Source: Riptortus pedestris
Lineage: Eukaryota > Arthropoda > Insecta > Hemiptera > Alydidae
Reading direction: 5' to 3'
Length of the DNA stretch: 64,000 nt
Assembly (NCBI GenBank): GCA_019009955.1
Contig: CM032233.1
Span: forward strand, 123,571,001-123,635,000
Positions 45,725 through 58,979 of this stretch are shown here, one piece after another. Position 1 is the stretch's first letter. Each line of letters starts with the position of its first letter. Below the pieces are notes generated by a model. It ran no database searches. It saw nothing but the letters and a program-made list of their open reading frames with translations, and was not told the DNA's origin. Both the position numbers and the translations under genes were made by a program.

Positions 45725-47170
45725 CTGTCAGACCTTCTTCCTGGTTCTCTTCTTTGGTGACTGACGTTCGTTTGATGGATGATCGATTGTCCTCACCTGT
45801 TGGGAACACTCAGCTGCTATCTTCATCCAGTGTAAGGAGGAAAGCTGGTTTCACTCTATCTATCGAAACGGTGAGCTCCCTGTTCAGTAACTGAAGAGTG
45901 CACATTTTGTCAGTTCTCCGCAGAATAGGATAGGGTCTGGGATACCGTTGGGTGTGCTCTTCATCAACCTATCATTCCTCAAAAATGCAAATTTGCAATT
46001 AATTAAATCGTGATGTACAAACATCTTCTTACCTCGAAACGGGGCTGGCCGTAGATGGCGTATATCTTTCCTTAACCGACAAAGAAAGTCTGTCAAACTG
46101 GAACATTGGGAAAAAATAAAAATTCACCAGGTTATCTCAGGTTCTGGTCATAAATCGATTCCGCACACTAGAGCCTATGTCTTCCCTGATTATTGTTCTT
46201 AAACCCAGAATCATAGTACCACTATGGATTGGAGTAGCCCAGTTTTCCACATTCAAAAAGGCGAATAAAGCTGCCTTTAAAGATCTTTGCCATCATTCCA
46301 TACGTTCTTTAGATTGCAGATGGTATGAGGATGTTCTAATTTTATTATAACCGATGAACAGAGTAAGGCAACAATTCAGTTCGCTCTCAAATTGATGACC
46401 TTGTTCTGTTGTTAACTTCGATGGCACTCCAAATCATGATATCAAATTTTGATATAAAAAACTTCAACGATTGTTTCGTTTGTTGTCCTCCATTGGCACA
46501 GCTTCCTACCAAAAAGTAAACCTATCGAACATCATAAACAGATATCGCTTACCTATTGACATGCCCTAAGCGCTCCGCATATTCCAGCGGCTGCAACCAT
46601 GCATCTTCCAACTTTACCTCACTGCCATCCAATGAATGTCTTTGCCTACCCGCTGACATCCTTATGGTGACTCGGTCAAAAATACTTCTCAGTAACTGAT
46701 TTACGGCATGTGCTCACACCAAGGTGACTCGCGTTGTGCAGGGAAACAAAGATCTCTCAACGAAGTGCAGCTGAATCTTTGACTAGTGCTTGTTTCTGGG
46801 ATGTCTCACATAGGATAGGTTTGGCTGCTACAGGTAGGCTAATTAATTTCAATTGCATTTCCATTACTTCTTCAGAGCTTCCACCTCTGGGGTTTTCCTT
46901 CTGCAAAGCTGAAAGTCTATCTAAATCATTAGCAAGGTGAATAGCTTCCACGCAGCATAAAGCGTCTGCAATCTGATTGTTCCTGACGTTCATATTCTGT
47001 ATAATGGATGAAAATTGGGAGATAAAAGTCAACCACCTCATCCTAATAAGAGCTGCAGTAGAGGGCTTCTGATGTATTGTGTAGACAAGAGGCTCAGTAA
47101 AAATAGTAAAGCTCCTCCCCTCAATAATGGGCCTGAATATCTTACCTACTATACTGGACATATTGATCAC
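45725..47170 (-). pseudogene. Third Gypsy fragment: RNase H and integrase
   Basis: The minus strand from 47170 has FRPIIEGRSFTIFTEPLVYT (cf. FTDHKPL), RMRWLTFISQFSSIIQNMNV and VRNNQIADALCCVEAIHL (GKDNVVADALSR equivalent). It continues through degraded integrase to 46096-45725, with PFRGKKMFVHHDLINCKFAF (HxDLxxCxHVFxR) and LTVSIDRVKPAFLLTL. LTRs, gag, protease and RT are missing. A separate insertion from element 2, since both carry the same domains. Confidence 0.75.
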
Positions 47171-47171
47171 T

Positions 47172-48694
47172 GTGTTTTCAACAGTGATTACATAACAGTG
47201 ACTGTCGTGTCGTCAAAAAGAACTCAACTCCCTTTTTAGTTAAAATTGGCTAAGGGGAGAAAGGTTTTAGTTAAGGGGGGGGGGGCAAAAACCAAAAAAT
47301 AGCAAAAATTTTCTGTACATGTTACATGGTGTTTTGTGTTTATTATGAAAAGATCTATAAAGTATGTTCTTTGGCATTTTCCTTCTGATGCAACTTTCAA
47401 ATTATATAATTTTAAATGAAGTATTAAAAAAAAATTTAAAAAAAAATTATTTAATTGAAGTACAGGGAAATCATGTAGTGCCCATGTCGGGTTTTTATAT
47501 CCTCAAATTTTACTTAAAGGTCAGAGCTGCTGAAGGGAATTTTGAGATAAAAGATGGAAAAGGGCTATTTCCATAGTTTTTAGTAGAGAGAGCATGATAA
47601 CAAATTGAAGACATTTAGTGTTTTGAAAGCATAACATAACTTTTTTGCATACAGAAAGTTAAACCTTAATGCTGATTCAATTTAATATAGAGATCAGATT
47701 ACTCTGATTATTGCTAGTTTTTTAAGGACCTTGATAAGAAGAGCTACATGAATATTGGAACCTGCTGGCCTAAGAATTGAAGAAGCATGTTTACAAAATA
47801 GACTGAAGAAGAATCAATTCCACGAAGATGTAAATGATTCGATAACAACACCTTCATGTAACAATAATACAAATTCTTCCATGATAATGAAATCAGTGAT
47901 TCACATTTATACAGTCATCATGAGCGACAAAAAGTTTGATTGATCAGATATTAATAATTAGAAGTAGAAGTTAAGAACACCCTCTATATTTGACTAAAAA
48001 TCATTTTTGGAAGTTTGAAATCGAGATTTATAGTTACAGAGGTCTCTCGATAAAGAAGGCCTACAAAATTTTGACTATTAGAATAAATGAATGGAACAAA
48101 TGAACCAGCTAAAATTCTCTTAGGAAACTAATTAATCATAACCAGGAGTATGACTGAAACAATGTTGGTAGAAACTGTTCATTGTCAATCCTCTATAATC
48201 AAAGCAACTATCCACTAAGGTATTTTAGTATTAGGATCTTCTGGTATTGACTATCACCATATTCTTTTTGTGAACATTCATCCAGCTTCCTCATCATCTC
48301 TGAGGCTAAAGAGTTTTCTTCTCACATAAAATTCTATTCCCACATATATGTTGAATTTGTTGAGTGCCTCGGGTGAAGCTTACCCTTTGAGGAATACTTA
48401 AGTACTTCTGCTGCTTGTTTTTCTCAATTCTTTGAAATCTTCTTTTGTTTTCTGCCTTGGTTGGTTAGAGGTTTCAATAGCTGGCGTTTTCTGTGGATGA
48501 ACTTCTCCTACGAACCTGAAATGAGTCTATGAAGGGCTATCGATTAAAATAAAAGTAAGAAAATACTCTCTTATAACACTTACTCCTCACACTAAATTTA
48601 ACTGTTCTTTTTTTGTTATTGTTTTTTTTTTTCTTTTTCTTTTCATGGCATAATTAACTTTTTAATTATATATGTATATTTATTTTTTTCAGAT
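47172..48694. other. No firm feature
   Basis: A G-run (47275-47286), AT-rich sequence, and near 48480-48350 a minus-strand open stretch (VGEVHPQKTPAIETSNQPRQ) that is coding-like but unsupported. Poly-T at 48605-48650. Confidence 0.35.
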
Positions 48695-48835
48695 GGTCCT
48701 TTTAAACTATGTAATTATAGTTGCCCATGCCATTAGCTCCTTCAGGAGTCGATCTTTTTTTAAAACTTCACCAACTTTATTAAATTTATTTTGATCTATC
48801 CATTTGTGGATAAACTATGGATTTAATTGATTCAG
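48695..48835 (+). CDS. Start-codon exon of an unrecognised host gene
   Basis: Acceptor TTTATTTTTTTCAG ends at 48694 and the donor CAG|GTAAG at 48835/48836 is a perfect consensus. ATG at 48817 (preceded by an in-frame TAA at 48811) opens MDLIDS plus one base, which joins in phase to the exon at 49165 (G plus AT gives Asp). The first 122 bp would be 5'UTR. If spliced to the 9744 exon, the upstream frame would end at a TAG within this exon, fitting an upstream ORF. The gene is not recognised. Confidence 0.6.
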
Positions 48836-49164
48836 GTAAGTCTTATCTAACTTCAGTTAGTAGTTGAAGTCTAAATCTAATTTCAGTTTGTAGCTTATAT
48901 ATAAAATGAATGATTTTAATTTTTAAGATTACTGTTATAATATTTTCAATTCGATAGTCTTTCATTTTTGACAGCCTTTTTTTTTTTTTTTTTTTTTTTT
49001 AAGCTGCTTCAATTTAATGTGGTTTCTCCCTTTATTTACATGAAGAAACCCTGATTTAGTGGTTGGGATGAGGCTTTGACCTAAAATTGAAGTTTATACA
49101 ATTTTAAGTGTCTTAAGAACTTGTACGATAATTGGATTATTAATTAATTATTTAAATGTTACAG

Positions 49165-49419
49165 ATTTTTCTCCTGATCTGGCAAAAGACAAACAAAGAG
49201 ATAAAAAGAAGAACGGGTCTAATAATGGTAGTAACTGTTTTGAGAATACCGGAACAAATGGTAGTGGGATCGCTGAAAACCGTCCTGATAATAAAAAAGA
49301 GACTTCCGAGAAAACACCAGATGTCAAAGAGGAGCCTGAAGAAGCAGATATTGCAGAAAGCATCAGTACCCATAATTCTCCATTGGATGAAAAATCTTCT
49401 CCTGCTCAGCAACCAGAAA
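49165..49419 (+). CDS. Acidic/basic low-complexity coding exon, same gene
   Basis: A 255-bp exon between acceptor AAATGTTACAG and donor CCAGAAA|GTAAAT. It is open in the frame set by the 48835 donor for 84 codons (starts DFSPDLAKDKQRDKKKNGSN, ends DEKSSPAQQPE). It is rich in Asn, Ser, Glu and Lys and predicted disordered, with a basic KDKQRDKKK patch that could be a nuclear signal and VKEEPEE, a sumoylation-like motif. These suggest the disordered N-terminus of a nuclear regulator, which is inference only. Base composition is GC-richer than flanking introns. Later exons were not found. Confidence 0.65.
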
Positions 49420-52400
49420 GTAAATTTTCTTGCTTCTCTTTATTATGTTTATTTTTTCTACGTTTTTTTTATCCTTGCTTCATTAACTGGCCTGCTTAAT
49501 TTCTTTTTTAATTTATTAACTCTGGTTTGGTGAATCACTTTCTCAGCTCTAGGAGATTCATTCCATTTTACTTTCCTTTATTAAGACCAAATTGGCTCTA
49601 TTATGGCTTTTGGTATTTATTTCTCTCTCTCTTTCTTGGCCCATGGTATATCTGTAGACAAAAACACTTATTCATTAAATTCTATTTTTTTTTTCTTTTT
49701 ATTATTTTTGACTTGCTGAAATTTGCAAAAAAAATGAATTATTATTATTTTTCAATGACTTCTTAAGTATTCTTATAAATATCAAATGAAATGTTCTTCC
49801 TTTTAATTACTTGTTCTATTGAGGAATGCTCATTCTTATATTTACAACAGTTAAATGTACAGAAGTTTTTTAAATAATTATTCAAGTGGTAATCTAAAGA
49901 AAATGGTGAGAGTTGGGTCTGAGCTAGAGGGAAAGAATAATTTATATGGATCCATACATTTAAATTACCAACATGGTGATTTCCAATTCATTACAGAGTA
50001 ATGAAATGGAAATATTTTAGTTAATGCCTACTTCTGTTGATGAAGTAACTAAATTCATCTGCTATAATCAGGGAAAATCATAAAACTTACAGATTCGAAT
50101 GACTGAAAGTTATCTTCCCAGTCTAAAGCCATATCTTATATGGAATTGATTAAAATGTCAAGATTACCGAAATCCTAGTCAATGACTGTTATCGTATCCT
50201 GAAGCTAAATCTGATGGCCATTTCCCTGAACAGGAAATCCTGATCTCGGAAGGGCTTCTGTATCACACTATAATAAAGGCATCAGGCAGTAAAAAGAAAA
50301 TTCCACTAGGCTAAAATTGTTGAAGGGCCATCCCTCTGTAGCCCAGAGCTTGCATAAGCTGTCTAATGATAAGCATTAGTCAGTAAAAATATGCAGATTT
50401 CAACTTAATATACCTTCTAATCTTGTCACACTGACATGTTGTTGGTGAAAATTTAGAGGAGGAAATAATAGTCATTTTTAAGGCATTGTCATCAATGGCT
50501 ACAAGTCTTAAAAATGGTTAATGATAAATGAGACCCAATTAAGAAAAAACATAAGATTCGGATGGAAAACTTTCAGTTATTCAGAACAAATATTTCACAT
50601 TGTGCCATTGTTTTGTTTATGCATTTATGTTTCTGTAGAGCCAGAGATTTATTATTTCTTTTGTAATTATGTTTTTCATTATTATTCTTTTGCCATAGGT
50701 AGTATCTGCTTAAGCTTATATGAATATGCTTGGGTGTGTCACGTTTTTGATAGTTTGCTTCAGTCCTTAGGTATTATCTAGTTATGTTATTATTTGTTGA
50801 TCTCTTTAATTTTATTTTATTTTTGTTTGTTTTTGTTGATATATTTTTACTGTCTCTGTTATAAAACTTGTGTGACAACATTAATGTCAATGAACACATC
50901 TATGATCAACACAAGGTAGAAAATAGTTTTTACAACCCATTAATTGGAAATTATTGTTACTTATCTTTTAAGTATTATCCTTACAAAAGGATATTTTTCC
51001 ATTACTAAAAGAGAAGAAAAGTATACAGATATCATGAAATGCTAATCGGGCGTATTATGTTAAAATTGAGAAAAGTTGTAGCCATGTGGAGGACATGTTG
51101 ATTGTCAGAGAATCAAAATATAATGTTTGTCAAATTAACTATTTAGATTGTGAGAAACATATGGGTGTCATCATGACTTTTAAAAATAGCGAATAAATCA
51201 AGGGAGTACTCTTGAAAATAGGTTCTAAAAATATAGATTGATTGAACAATTGAACATCTCTCACTAAACCTCCTCAAAATTTTTATATTGACAAAATCCT
51301 AGAAAAGGGAAGGAAAACCGCAACAAAAAAAATATAGGAAAGCACCATATTTTTGAAATGAGAAGAAAGAGAAAACAGTAAATAAAAAACTGGTTTCTGA
51401 TTGATTTAAAAAACAAAATTATAAACGTTTAGTTGCATTTTTTTTTCTTATTTAGAAATATAGTATTTCTTACTTTATTTTAAACAGAATGTAACTGCCT
51501 AGCATTTCATTTACCATTATTTATTAACTTCAAAGTTAATGAACATTATAAACAGTCTTTCTGAACAGTAATTGTATAAGCAATAAATACATATCCACAG
51601 CAATTGGTTAAGCATATAGTAGTGACATTATATGTAATTGTGAAAATCACTGATAATTAATAATGACAAATTGTCTTAAAAAATAATTTCTGGTGGACCA
51701 TTGGCTCAGGCTTCAGATCCATTGATTTAAACTGACTTCAATTTCAGAATCTTAGTGCACCTATGAATTTTTCACTTTCTAGGTTTAAACTTCAGATATC
51801 TACAATTAATACTATCCAATAAGGTACGGGACTACCTCACACCCAAAAGTTATGTAATCCCAAACCTATTTCTAAACACAAGATAAAGTTATGAGTATAC
51901 AAGTTAAAGGGATAATTCAAAAACTAGATAAAATGGAGTAAATAAATTGTATGTCTAATTACAATATTGTTGTACAATATAGATTCAATAGAAACATAGG
52001 AACTTGGAAAATATTTTCCTTCTTTCAACCACTTGTAAATAAATCTATTTACAATACAATTTAAAAAATTTAAAAGTTGTTAAATGTATTTTAAGTCAAC
52101 ATAATGGATCAGGAATATTATGTCCGAGACCAAAAAGTAAATCTTTAGAAATTAGGAACCCAATTTAAAATATTGTAATATCTAAAACAGCAAAATAACT
52201 CACATATCACTTTCAAACATCAAGAAGATTTAATGTCTGTTCCTTGTACCATGGCTTCTACCAGTAGCTATTCTTTTTATATTACAATACCCACTGAAAT
52301 TCATATGATGTTTGATGGTTTCTAAAAATTATTTTCTGTACCTCTTGTTTATTACAGGTGTATTAAAAAAAAGTAATAATAATTAAATTAATTCGTATTA

Positions 52401-53346
52401 TGAGTGCACTTGCATGAATAGAAAAAATTGATCTAGACACTGTTTTTTTTAACATGAAGATCACGTGACTACTAAATTGTTACATGAATTTAGACAAGTT
52501 ATAAACATGCATTCTTATTTCAGCTTGAAAAAGAGAGTGTTTCCACATCTCTTCATTATTAATTTTCCACCAAGCAAGAAAGCGAATCTCATACTAAAAG
52601 TTCTTCATGGTCAATTAAAAATATTTCTCTATATAGTGGTTTAGTTCTATGTTTTGTGTTAAAAGTTTATGATTCTAATTATTTAAAGCACGAAAGTAGA
52701 TATATAAATACTAAGTTAGCCATTTGAAGCTCAAAATTAGGTATATTATAGAATAATGAAAAAGTGTTTATACAAAAATTTAATGTTTCCTTTATTTCAT
52801 GTGAGCCAAATGTTTCTTGGGACACCAGAAATTTCTCAACTTAGCCATTAGAGTTATATAATCATGATAGTTTAGGTATATGTTGTATTTAAATAGTCAG
52901 ATAGTCAAGAGAAATGAGACATTTGAAAGTTCCTAAGTCCAATTCCTTTTCAAAATTTTCAAATCAATGCCAGAAAGGGAAATTAAACATATAATAATAA
53001 TTTCACATGTCAAAATTAAACAATAATTTTGTATCCTCTCATAAAGTAATTTTGGATAGCCAGACAAATATTATACCCAAAGCAATTCATTAATTCAACA
53101 CTTTAGCCAGGTTTAGGACCATATAAGAGTTTGAATAACTGAGTTTCGACAAACTTATTTTTGTATTGAATTTAAAAGTGGTTGGCAAAAATAAACTGGT
53201 TTACTGGTGATAAATACAACATTTATTTAGTGCTATTCAAATACATTTTTAAGGGATATTGGAAATGAATACAGATTATATTTTCTCCTTAAAATTCTGT
53301 TGCAAATCCTTTCTTGATCTTGTAGCTTCCATTCACTTAATCTAAT
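49420..53346. other. 3.9 kb AT-rich intron-like stretch
   Basis: No further exon, repeat terminus or RNA gene could be supported. Contains poly-T/A tracts. Probably intron following the 49419 donor. Confidence 0.5.
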
Positions 53347-53350
53347 TTAA

Positions 53351-54009
53351 CCCTTTGACAGCTCCAGACGAGATAACTCGTCCCCGCCTTCCCACTACCC
53401 CCTCGCGCAGGACGAGATATCTCGTCACCGTTTTCCCACTGTTTTACCGCTCCCAGCTACAGAAGATATAGCTCGTCCCGACTGTGGTACATCCTAGCGG
53501 ATCCTCAGAGAGTAAATAAATATTTCTAGCGGCCGCTAGGCTGCAGGGGTGTCTCTATTTGGGAAATATTTGTTCTGATCCCATAACTGTTGAATCTTTG
53601 GGTTTTCAAGGAAGGAAACCCAACCCACCTCTTTTCTACCTGATATTGTATATTGGTAAATAATTAAAATATATCTTCTAATTAAAAAAAATGGTAAATT
53701 ATTAAAAAATTACTTCAAATAAAAAAATTATATATAAGATAATAAAATTATTACAATCATGTTCATTATTTCTTCCATAAATCATGTAATCTTTCATTAC
53801 AATAGCATTTTAATTTATTGAAATAATGATATAGGTATTACAGAACAATACAAAGAAAATAAAACATTAAGAATTAGTCAGAAAAGGGAGTGAGGTATTG
53901 AAGGAGGCAGCTGCCGAGAGTGACCCCTTAGCTTGGGAGGGCGATAGCCGGCTGGCCCTCCCCAGCTACTGGCTGCAACTCTCCACCCGCCTCCTTAGCT
54001 GTTAAAGGG
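53351..54009. mobile_element. piggyBac-like MITE
   Basis: 659 bp flanked by TTAA (53347-53350 and 54010-54013) with inverted ends CCCTTTGACAGCT and CCCTTTAACAGCT (12 of 13). GC-rich subterminal arms carry palindromes (ACGAGATATCTCGT at about 53413). No ORF. It is a different family from 7405-8235, although both have CCCTTT/CCCTTA-type ends. Confidence 0.8.
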
Positions 54010-54013
54010 TTAA

Positions 54014-55358
54014 TTAATACATCAAAATCTATTTTTTCTACATCAAAAAATAAATAAAATAATATTTAGTAACGTAGCATTAGGTTTTTGGAACACGGAC
54101 AACAAATATTTTTATAAAATTTAAAATCATTTCTTCTTGTCCAGTCCCACCCCCTGACAATTAAAAAGTCCCTTGAGACAAATTTCAAGTATTTTTATAC
54201 TTAGTTAGAATTAGTAAAGAACTTTCCTTAAAATTGGTTAGCCCACGGCTGTAGTTTCCCTGTTTATATATGGAGCAAAACATTATTATGCAAGAACATA
54301 ATACATAAAAAAGTAAGTTAGCTTCTATAAGCCTGTCTTTTATTTATTTATTTATATAGATTGTTTTAGAAACTAATTCTGACATATTAAAGAAAAATAA
54401 CATTAAAATAAAATGAACCCTTAGGACTTGTAGTGAGACAGTTGAGAATTATTCTAATAAATCATTAATGCAAAATAATAAAATAATTAGAGACCACTCG
54501 GTTATAAGAAAAACAAATATTTTGAACAGACTATATTTTGAACTTTGATGGAAGTTAAGGAGGAAGACATTGTTTTGGTAAAATATAATTACGAAGCTCT
54601 ATGTCTTAACTGCCTCAGGGTGATGAGTGACAAGTAAAAACGGTGATTCAATGTTTGATTCCTTTGAGACAGTCCAGCTTCAATATTATCAACAAATTTT
54701 CTGATATATAAATGTACAGGAGGTGGATAAATGAATTCCACAATTTAAGTAGATGAGGTGCCCTCGACCAACCCACCACCTCTGCACCAGTGTCTGGGCA
54801 TACCATAACTTCTTTTCATTACATATAATATTTATTTGATAAGAGGGCAGTCTCTTATTAAATAAATACAATAAGAAGTTACGGTTAAAAGCCTTGTTTT
54901 ACTTTCTTCCTATGAAGTTGAGGGCATCTCAGTTTATTGCTTATTGCCCACCTTTTTTTAATATTCTCTCTCTTCTTTATGATTTTTCACATAAAATACG
55001 ATTATTCGTGGATTTAGAATGATTTTTCACCTTCTTATATTGGTAGATTAAGAAACATTGTTAAGCATAAGTTTGCAGTTTGTGGTAAAATAAGTTCAAA
55101 TACTTTATTTTGCTCAAAATGAAAATCCATAACCCTATAAATGACACTATCAATTACTACTATGACTACAAATTTTTAAAATTGTTACCAGCTAATGGCA
55201 GGAAGGTCGATAAACACTTTTGTAGTTTGAGAATCTAAGCCGCTGAAGAGGTAAGATACTGGTCACGAAACATACTGAACGAAATATAATAAACAAACTT
55301 CAAGGTAAAGAAGTGTTCTGTTTGCTGACCTTGCTAACATATTGGAGTTTTGAATTTT

Positions 55359-55389
<31 letters not shown>

Positions 55390-55400
55390 TGGGACTACTG
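54014..55400. other. AT-rich stretch without recognised feature
   Basis: No exon, terminus or RNA gene supported. Ends in an ATTTATTTATTT and poly-T run (55360-55388). Confidence 0.4.
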
Positions 55401-55469
55401 AGTAAAATTCATTTTTACTCAGGTAAAGACTGTCCATCACAATAACGTGGTCTACTCACCACAAGAACA

Positions 55470-55703
55470 TTGACTCCCCTTGCTTTGATTAACCAGCCAT
55501 ATAGCACTTTTACCTGTTTGCAAATCAAACTGGGACTAATAAAGGAATTGGTTAAAGCAATGGTCAGAGAAAGGGGAGGAAAAGCATACCCAAAAATGAA
55601 ATTTTCGAAACTGAATGATGCAATTAGATTACTCTTGAAAGACGGATCCATGGAAAAATTGATGATTCCAGAAAGAAGAGCGGAAAAGCTTGTATTCAGA
55701 TAG
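55470..55703 (+). pseudogene. Fragment of a repetitive transposon-associated protein
   Basis: An open frame of 77 codons containing LQIKLGLIKELVKAM and GGKAYPKMKFSKLNDA. From memory this resembles a recurring arthropod repeat-encoded protein with the pattern LHIKLGLxKxFVKAMxKxGxxFxYLxxKFPxLSEAK. The parent element is not identified. The fragment loses the pattern after about 45 residues. A degraded copy is the likeliest reading. Confidence 0.4.
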
Positions 55704-56359
55704 AAATTGCTGCCCAATTATTATATGTTGAGTTACAACATTAAATAAAAGAAAAATTATCTTTGAAAATTCATTGCCTCCATTCCTGTTTAAGCTTCTT
55801 ACTTCCTAAACATGAACTGTATCTGTTGAAAAAATGAAATGACTCCATTATGATATTGCCAAAATTGAAAAAAAAGATATTGCAGAAAATGAAATTAAAA
55901 AATGATTATTACTGCTGGAGTTTGAAGAAGAAAGTTCTCAAAAAGGGTGACAAAAGGCAGGATATTGATTTTTTACTATTGTTTATGACTTTACTTAGGT
56001 TTAAGTATAATTAGTTTTAAATCGTGAAAATGTGCATAATAATGTATCAATTATATAAACCATATTCTGTGAAAATAGTGATTTCTCTTAAAAAAATGTT
56101 TGTGAAATTCAGTCCAATAAAACATAAAGTGTGGATTTATTTTATTTCTGCAGAAGTGTTATTTATTACAAGCATCATATGAATCATTCTATTTTAAAAC
56201 CATAATGCATAGAACTATTCATTATTTAATAAATGATACATTAATTATTCTATATACAATAACCTATCCTTTGTTTGAGAGTGGTGAGAGGCCTGGAGTT
56301 TGGTGGGGGTAAGGGTTGAGTAGGTTGGATGGGAGTGGGGATGGAGAACGGCCAGTAGC

Positions 56360-56863
56360 ATGGAGCCCTCCGGTGTATCACGTTTACCTATTGCCCAACG
56401 GGTTATTATACGGTTTCTCGCCAATGAAGGTATCGAAGCAAACTCGATTTTCCACAGGCTTTTGTTACAATTTGGAAAGCGCACTCTCTCTAGGGCTGAA
56501 GTGAATTATTATACTGCGAAATGTTACAAGTTTTGGAAAATTCAGGAGTCTAGAGGTTTGCATCGCTCTTCATGGGAATCAATTGATAAGCTACGCCCCA
56601 CGAAGAACAATAAGACCAGGCAATTTAGTAAGACAATTTGTTTTTATTTTCAGTGGTTAGACAGTTTTACTTGTATTATACTAATGGTTTTGCAACTTCT
56701 AAAAAGAACATTACATTATATTTATGCTAAAGATGATATTAGAGTTACTAATATCAAATTTATACTTGAAATCCCTTTTTTTGTGGTAAACCTGCATGAA
56801 ATAATGAAATATTATTTCTATACATCAGTATTTATGTTAGTATATATTTCAAGTTTTATTTAG
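56360..56863 (+). pseudogene. HTH_48/mariner-like N-terminal domain ORF
   Basis: 167-codon open frame. Residues about 12-65 (QRVIIRFLANEGIEANSIFH, then KRTLSRAEVNYYTAKCYKFW) match the first helix-turn-helix of mariner-type transposases (QRxxIxFxxxxGxxxxEIxxxLxxxYGxxxLSxxxVxxWxxxFK). After about residue 90 the frame becomes AT-rich and hydrophobic (FTCIILMVLQLLKRTL), unlike a transposase, so the true domain probably ends near 56620. GC content is higher in the first part. Could be a transposase remnant or a small captured exon. Confidence 0.45.
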
Positions 56864-57301
56864 TCAGCAACTGATTTTTTAAAAATTAAATTAGACCTTC
56901 ACTATTAAATTCATTTTAACTTGTTTATAATTTGAATGCATTTATTTTTAAAAATATATAAAATGTACTGTTTTTTACTGCTATTTATGGCTATCATCTG
57001 GGCAATGGAAATATTTTTGTTTGTGAAACTTTAAAATTATTTTTTATTTAAAAGGACAATTTTCCAGACTTGAACACAGGCCTGTGACGTTCTAAGTCAA
57101 TACTCTATACTATGTGTGGGTAGGGATTAGTAATATAACGTATGCCGAAAGCCAAACCCCTAAACATAATTCATCATTCAACTTCACTGAGATAAATTAG
57201 GTTCTATTTCATTCCAATTGGGTGTGGCAATTATGGGGTTCTCTTACTGTTTTCAAATAGTCAAACTTCAAGGAAAATTAGAAAGTAACAAGTTCTCCTT
57301 T

Positions 57302-57333
57302 TTAACCCTTTAATTGCGCAATTAAAGGGTTAA
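57302..57333. repeat. 32-bp perfect palindrome, two fused piggyBac-like ends
   Basis: The left half is TTAACCCTTTAATTGC and the right half is its exact reverse complement. The outer TTAA on each side and CCCTTT ends mirror the piggyBac-type element at 53351. It looks like the two termini of an element joined with nothing between. Confidence 0.7.
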
Positions 57334-58979
57334 TGGGTGAGGTTCCTTTTCATAACACTTGACAAATTTTTAAAAAATTAAATATTCCAACATGAAACGG
57401 AGATAAAATTTTCATTTCTTGATATTAAGCCAACAAGAAGAAATAAAACATTGGTGTGCATTGGGAAGCTAATGGAAGTTATGGAATTTCTGATCCCTGA
57501 AATATGAAATTTGATATGTCCTCGCTCACTATCTTTGAGTGGTTTGCATTTAGAGGTTTATTTTATTTAGTTTTATAAAGTTCCCTAACAGAATTAATAA
57601 TTAATACATTTCCTTTAAGTTTAAGCACTAATTTTATTATTCATTTTTAAATGTATTAGTAACACTGTCATATTAATTTATTTTAATATATACTGAACAC
57701 ATTTGATTCATAAGATTTGATGAAGAAATGTTTGTTTCTTATAAAGAATTGGTGTAGTGAATTCTGTTGTCAACCTAAGTGTGAGGGCTGCTGATGTGAT
57801 GTCGTGAACATATCTCGCACATGAATATATTATTTTAAATGCTTTTGGTGACTGAGGTGTTGCTCTTGAGAGCTTCCACACTGATTTATGTCAAGTTTCT
57901 CATCAGCTCCCTCATTAAAGCAGTGCTGAATACCTAAGGATGGAGATCTAAGTCTGAAAGCTTAAAATAAATACTTATTGAAAGAGAACATTTTCACAAG
58001 TGTTTTGTAGGGTTCCTTCACTCCCAAAACCACAAAATTTATATGTTGCCCGATAGTTTTCTCTCTTACTGCTCTATTTTTTATTTTACAGCCATAATTT
58101 GGAAAATGGAAACACAAATAGTGAATAATATAATCTCAATAAGGAAAAATATAATATAAAATTTTATCAATAAGCAATGTGTGAGGCATTCTGAAAAATA
58201 AAAAAAAACCATTAAAGAAAAACACAATCCTTCATTTATAAAATTCAACGGAAATAAATAACAAAGGTGTTTATTATTCTCTCAAGTTTCCAATTAATGA
58301 GAAAGGCACAATGAACAATCCTCTCCATTCACTACTTAACCACTATATTGAGTCACCCTTGAGTACACACCATCATGCAGTCTGCCAATTTCTTCTGAAA
58401 GCACCGCCTCTTGAAACATTATTTATTTTCAATGAACAATCAATAATAACTTTGCTTTCGTGGAATTTTCAATGATTATTTCTCTTGTTTAAATTAATGA
58501 AGTGGAACTTTCATATATTATTTTCTTTGGTTGAAATTATTTGAACCTTTATGAATTATATTTCCATGAATTAAGAAGGGTATGACTTGAAATTTAAATT
58601 TATAACATAAGATGCTTCGTGATACAGTTGCTTTAATTAAAATTGTATGAGTAAGAATCAAGAGATAGTGAAAGATTTATATTAAATGAATTTTGTTGCA
58701 TAACAATTTTTGGTTCAAAGCTTAATAACAGAAATACACATGATTTAGTATTTTACTCCACTTTTAATCCCCCACTACTCCTGGTCTAATTACACTCTTT
58801 ATGAATTTTACGTTTACTTTTCTATGTTTTTTAAATATTGAGTATGGTATTGATCAAATAAAAAAATGAGGCCTCTAGCACATAGAATCTTGATTAATGG
58901 TGTCACACCAAACATTTATATATTTTTCTCATATTCAATCTTGATTAAAGACATTTTATGTTACCTTAGCTCATTGTTA

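Noticed and set aside
50521..50781. 86-codon ORF after TTTCTGTAG
   Set aside because: Hydrophobic AT-driven composition, no usable donor and no recognised domain.
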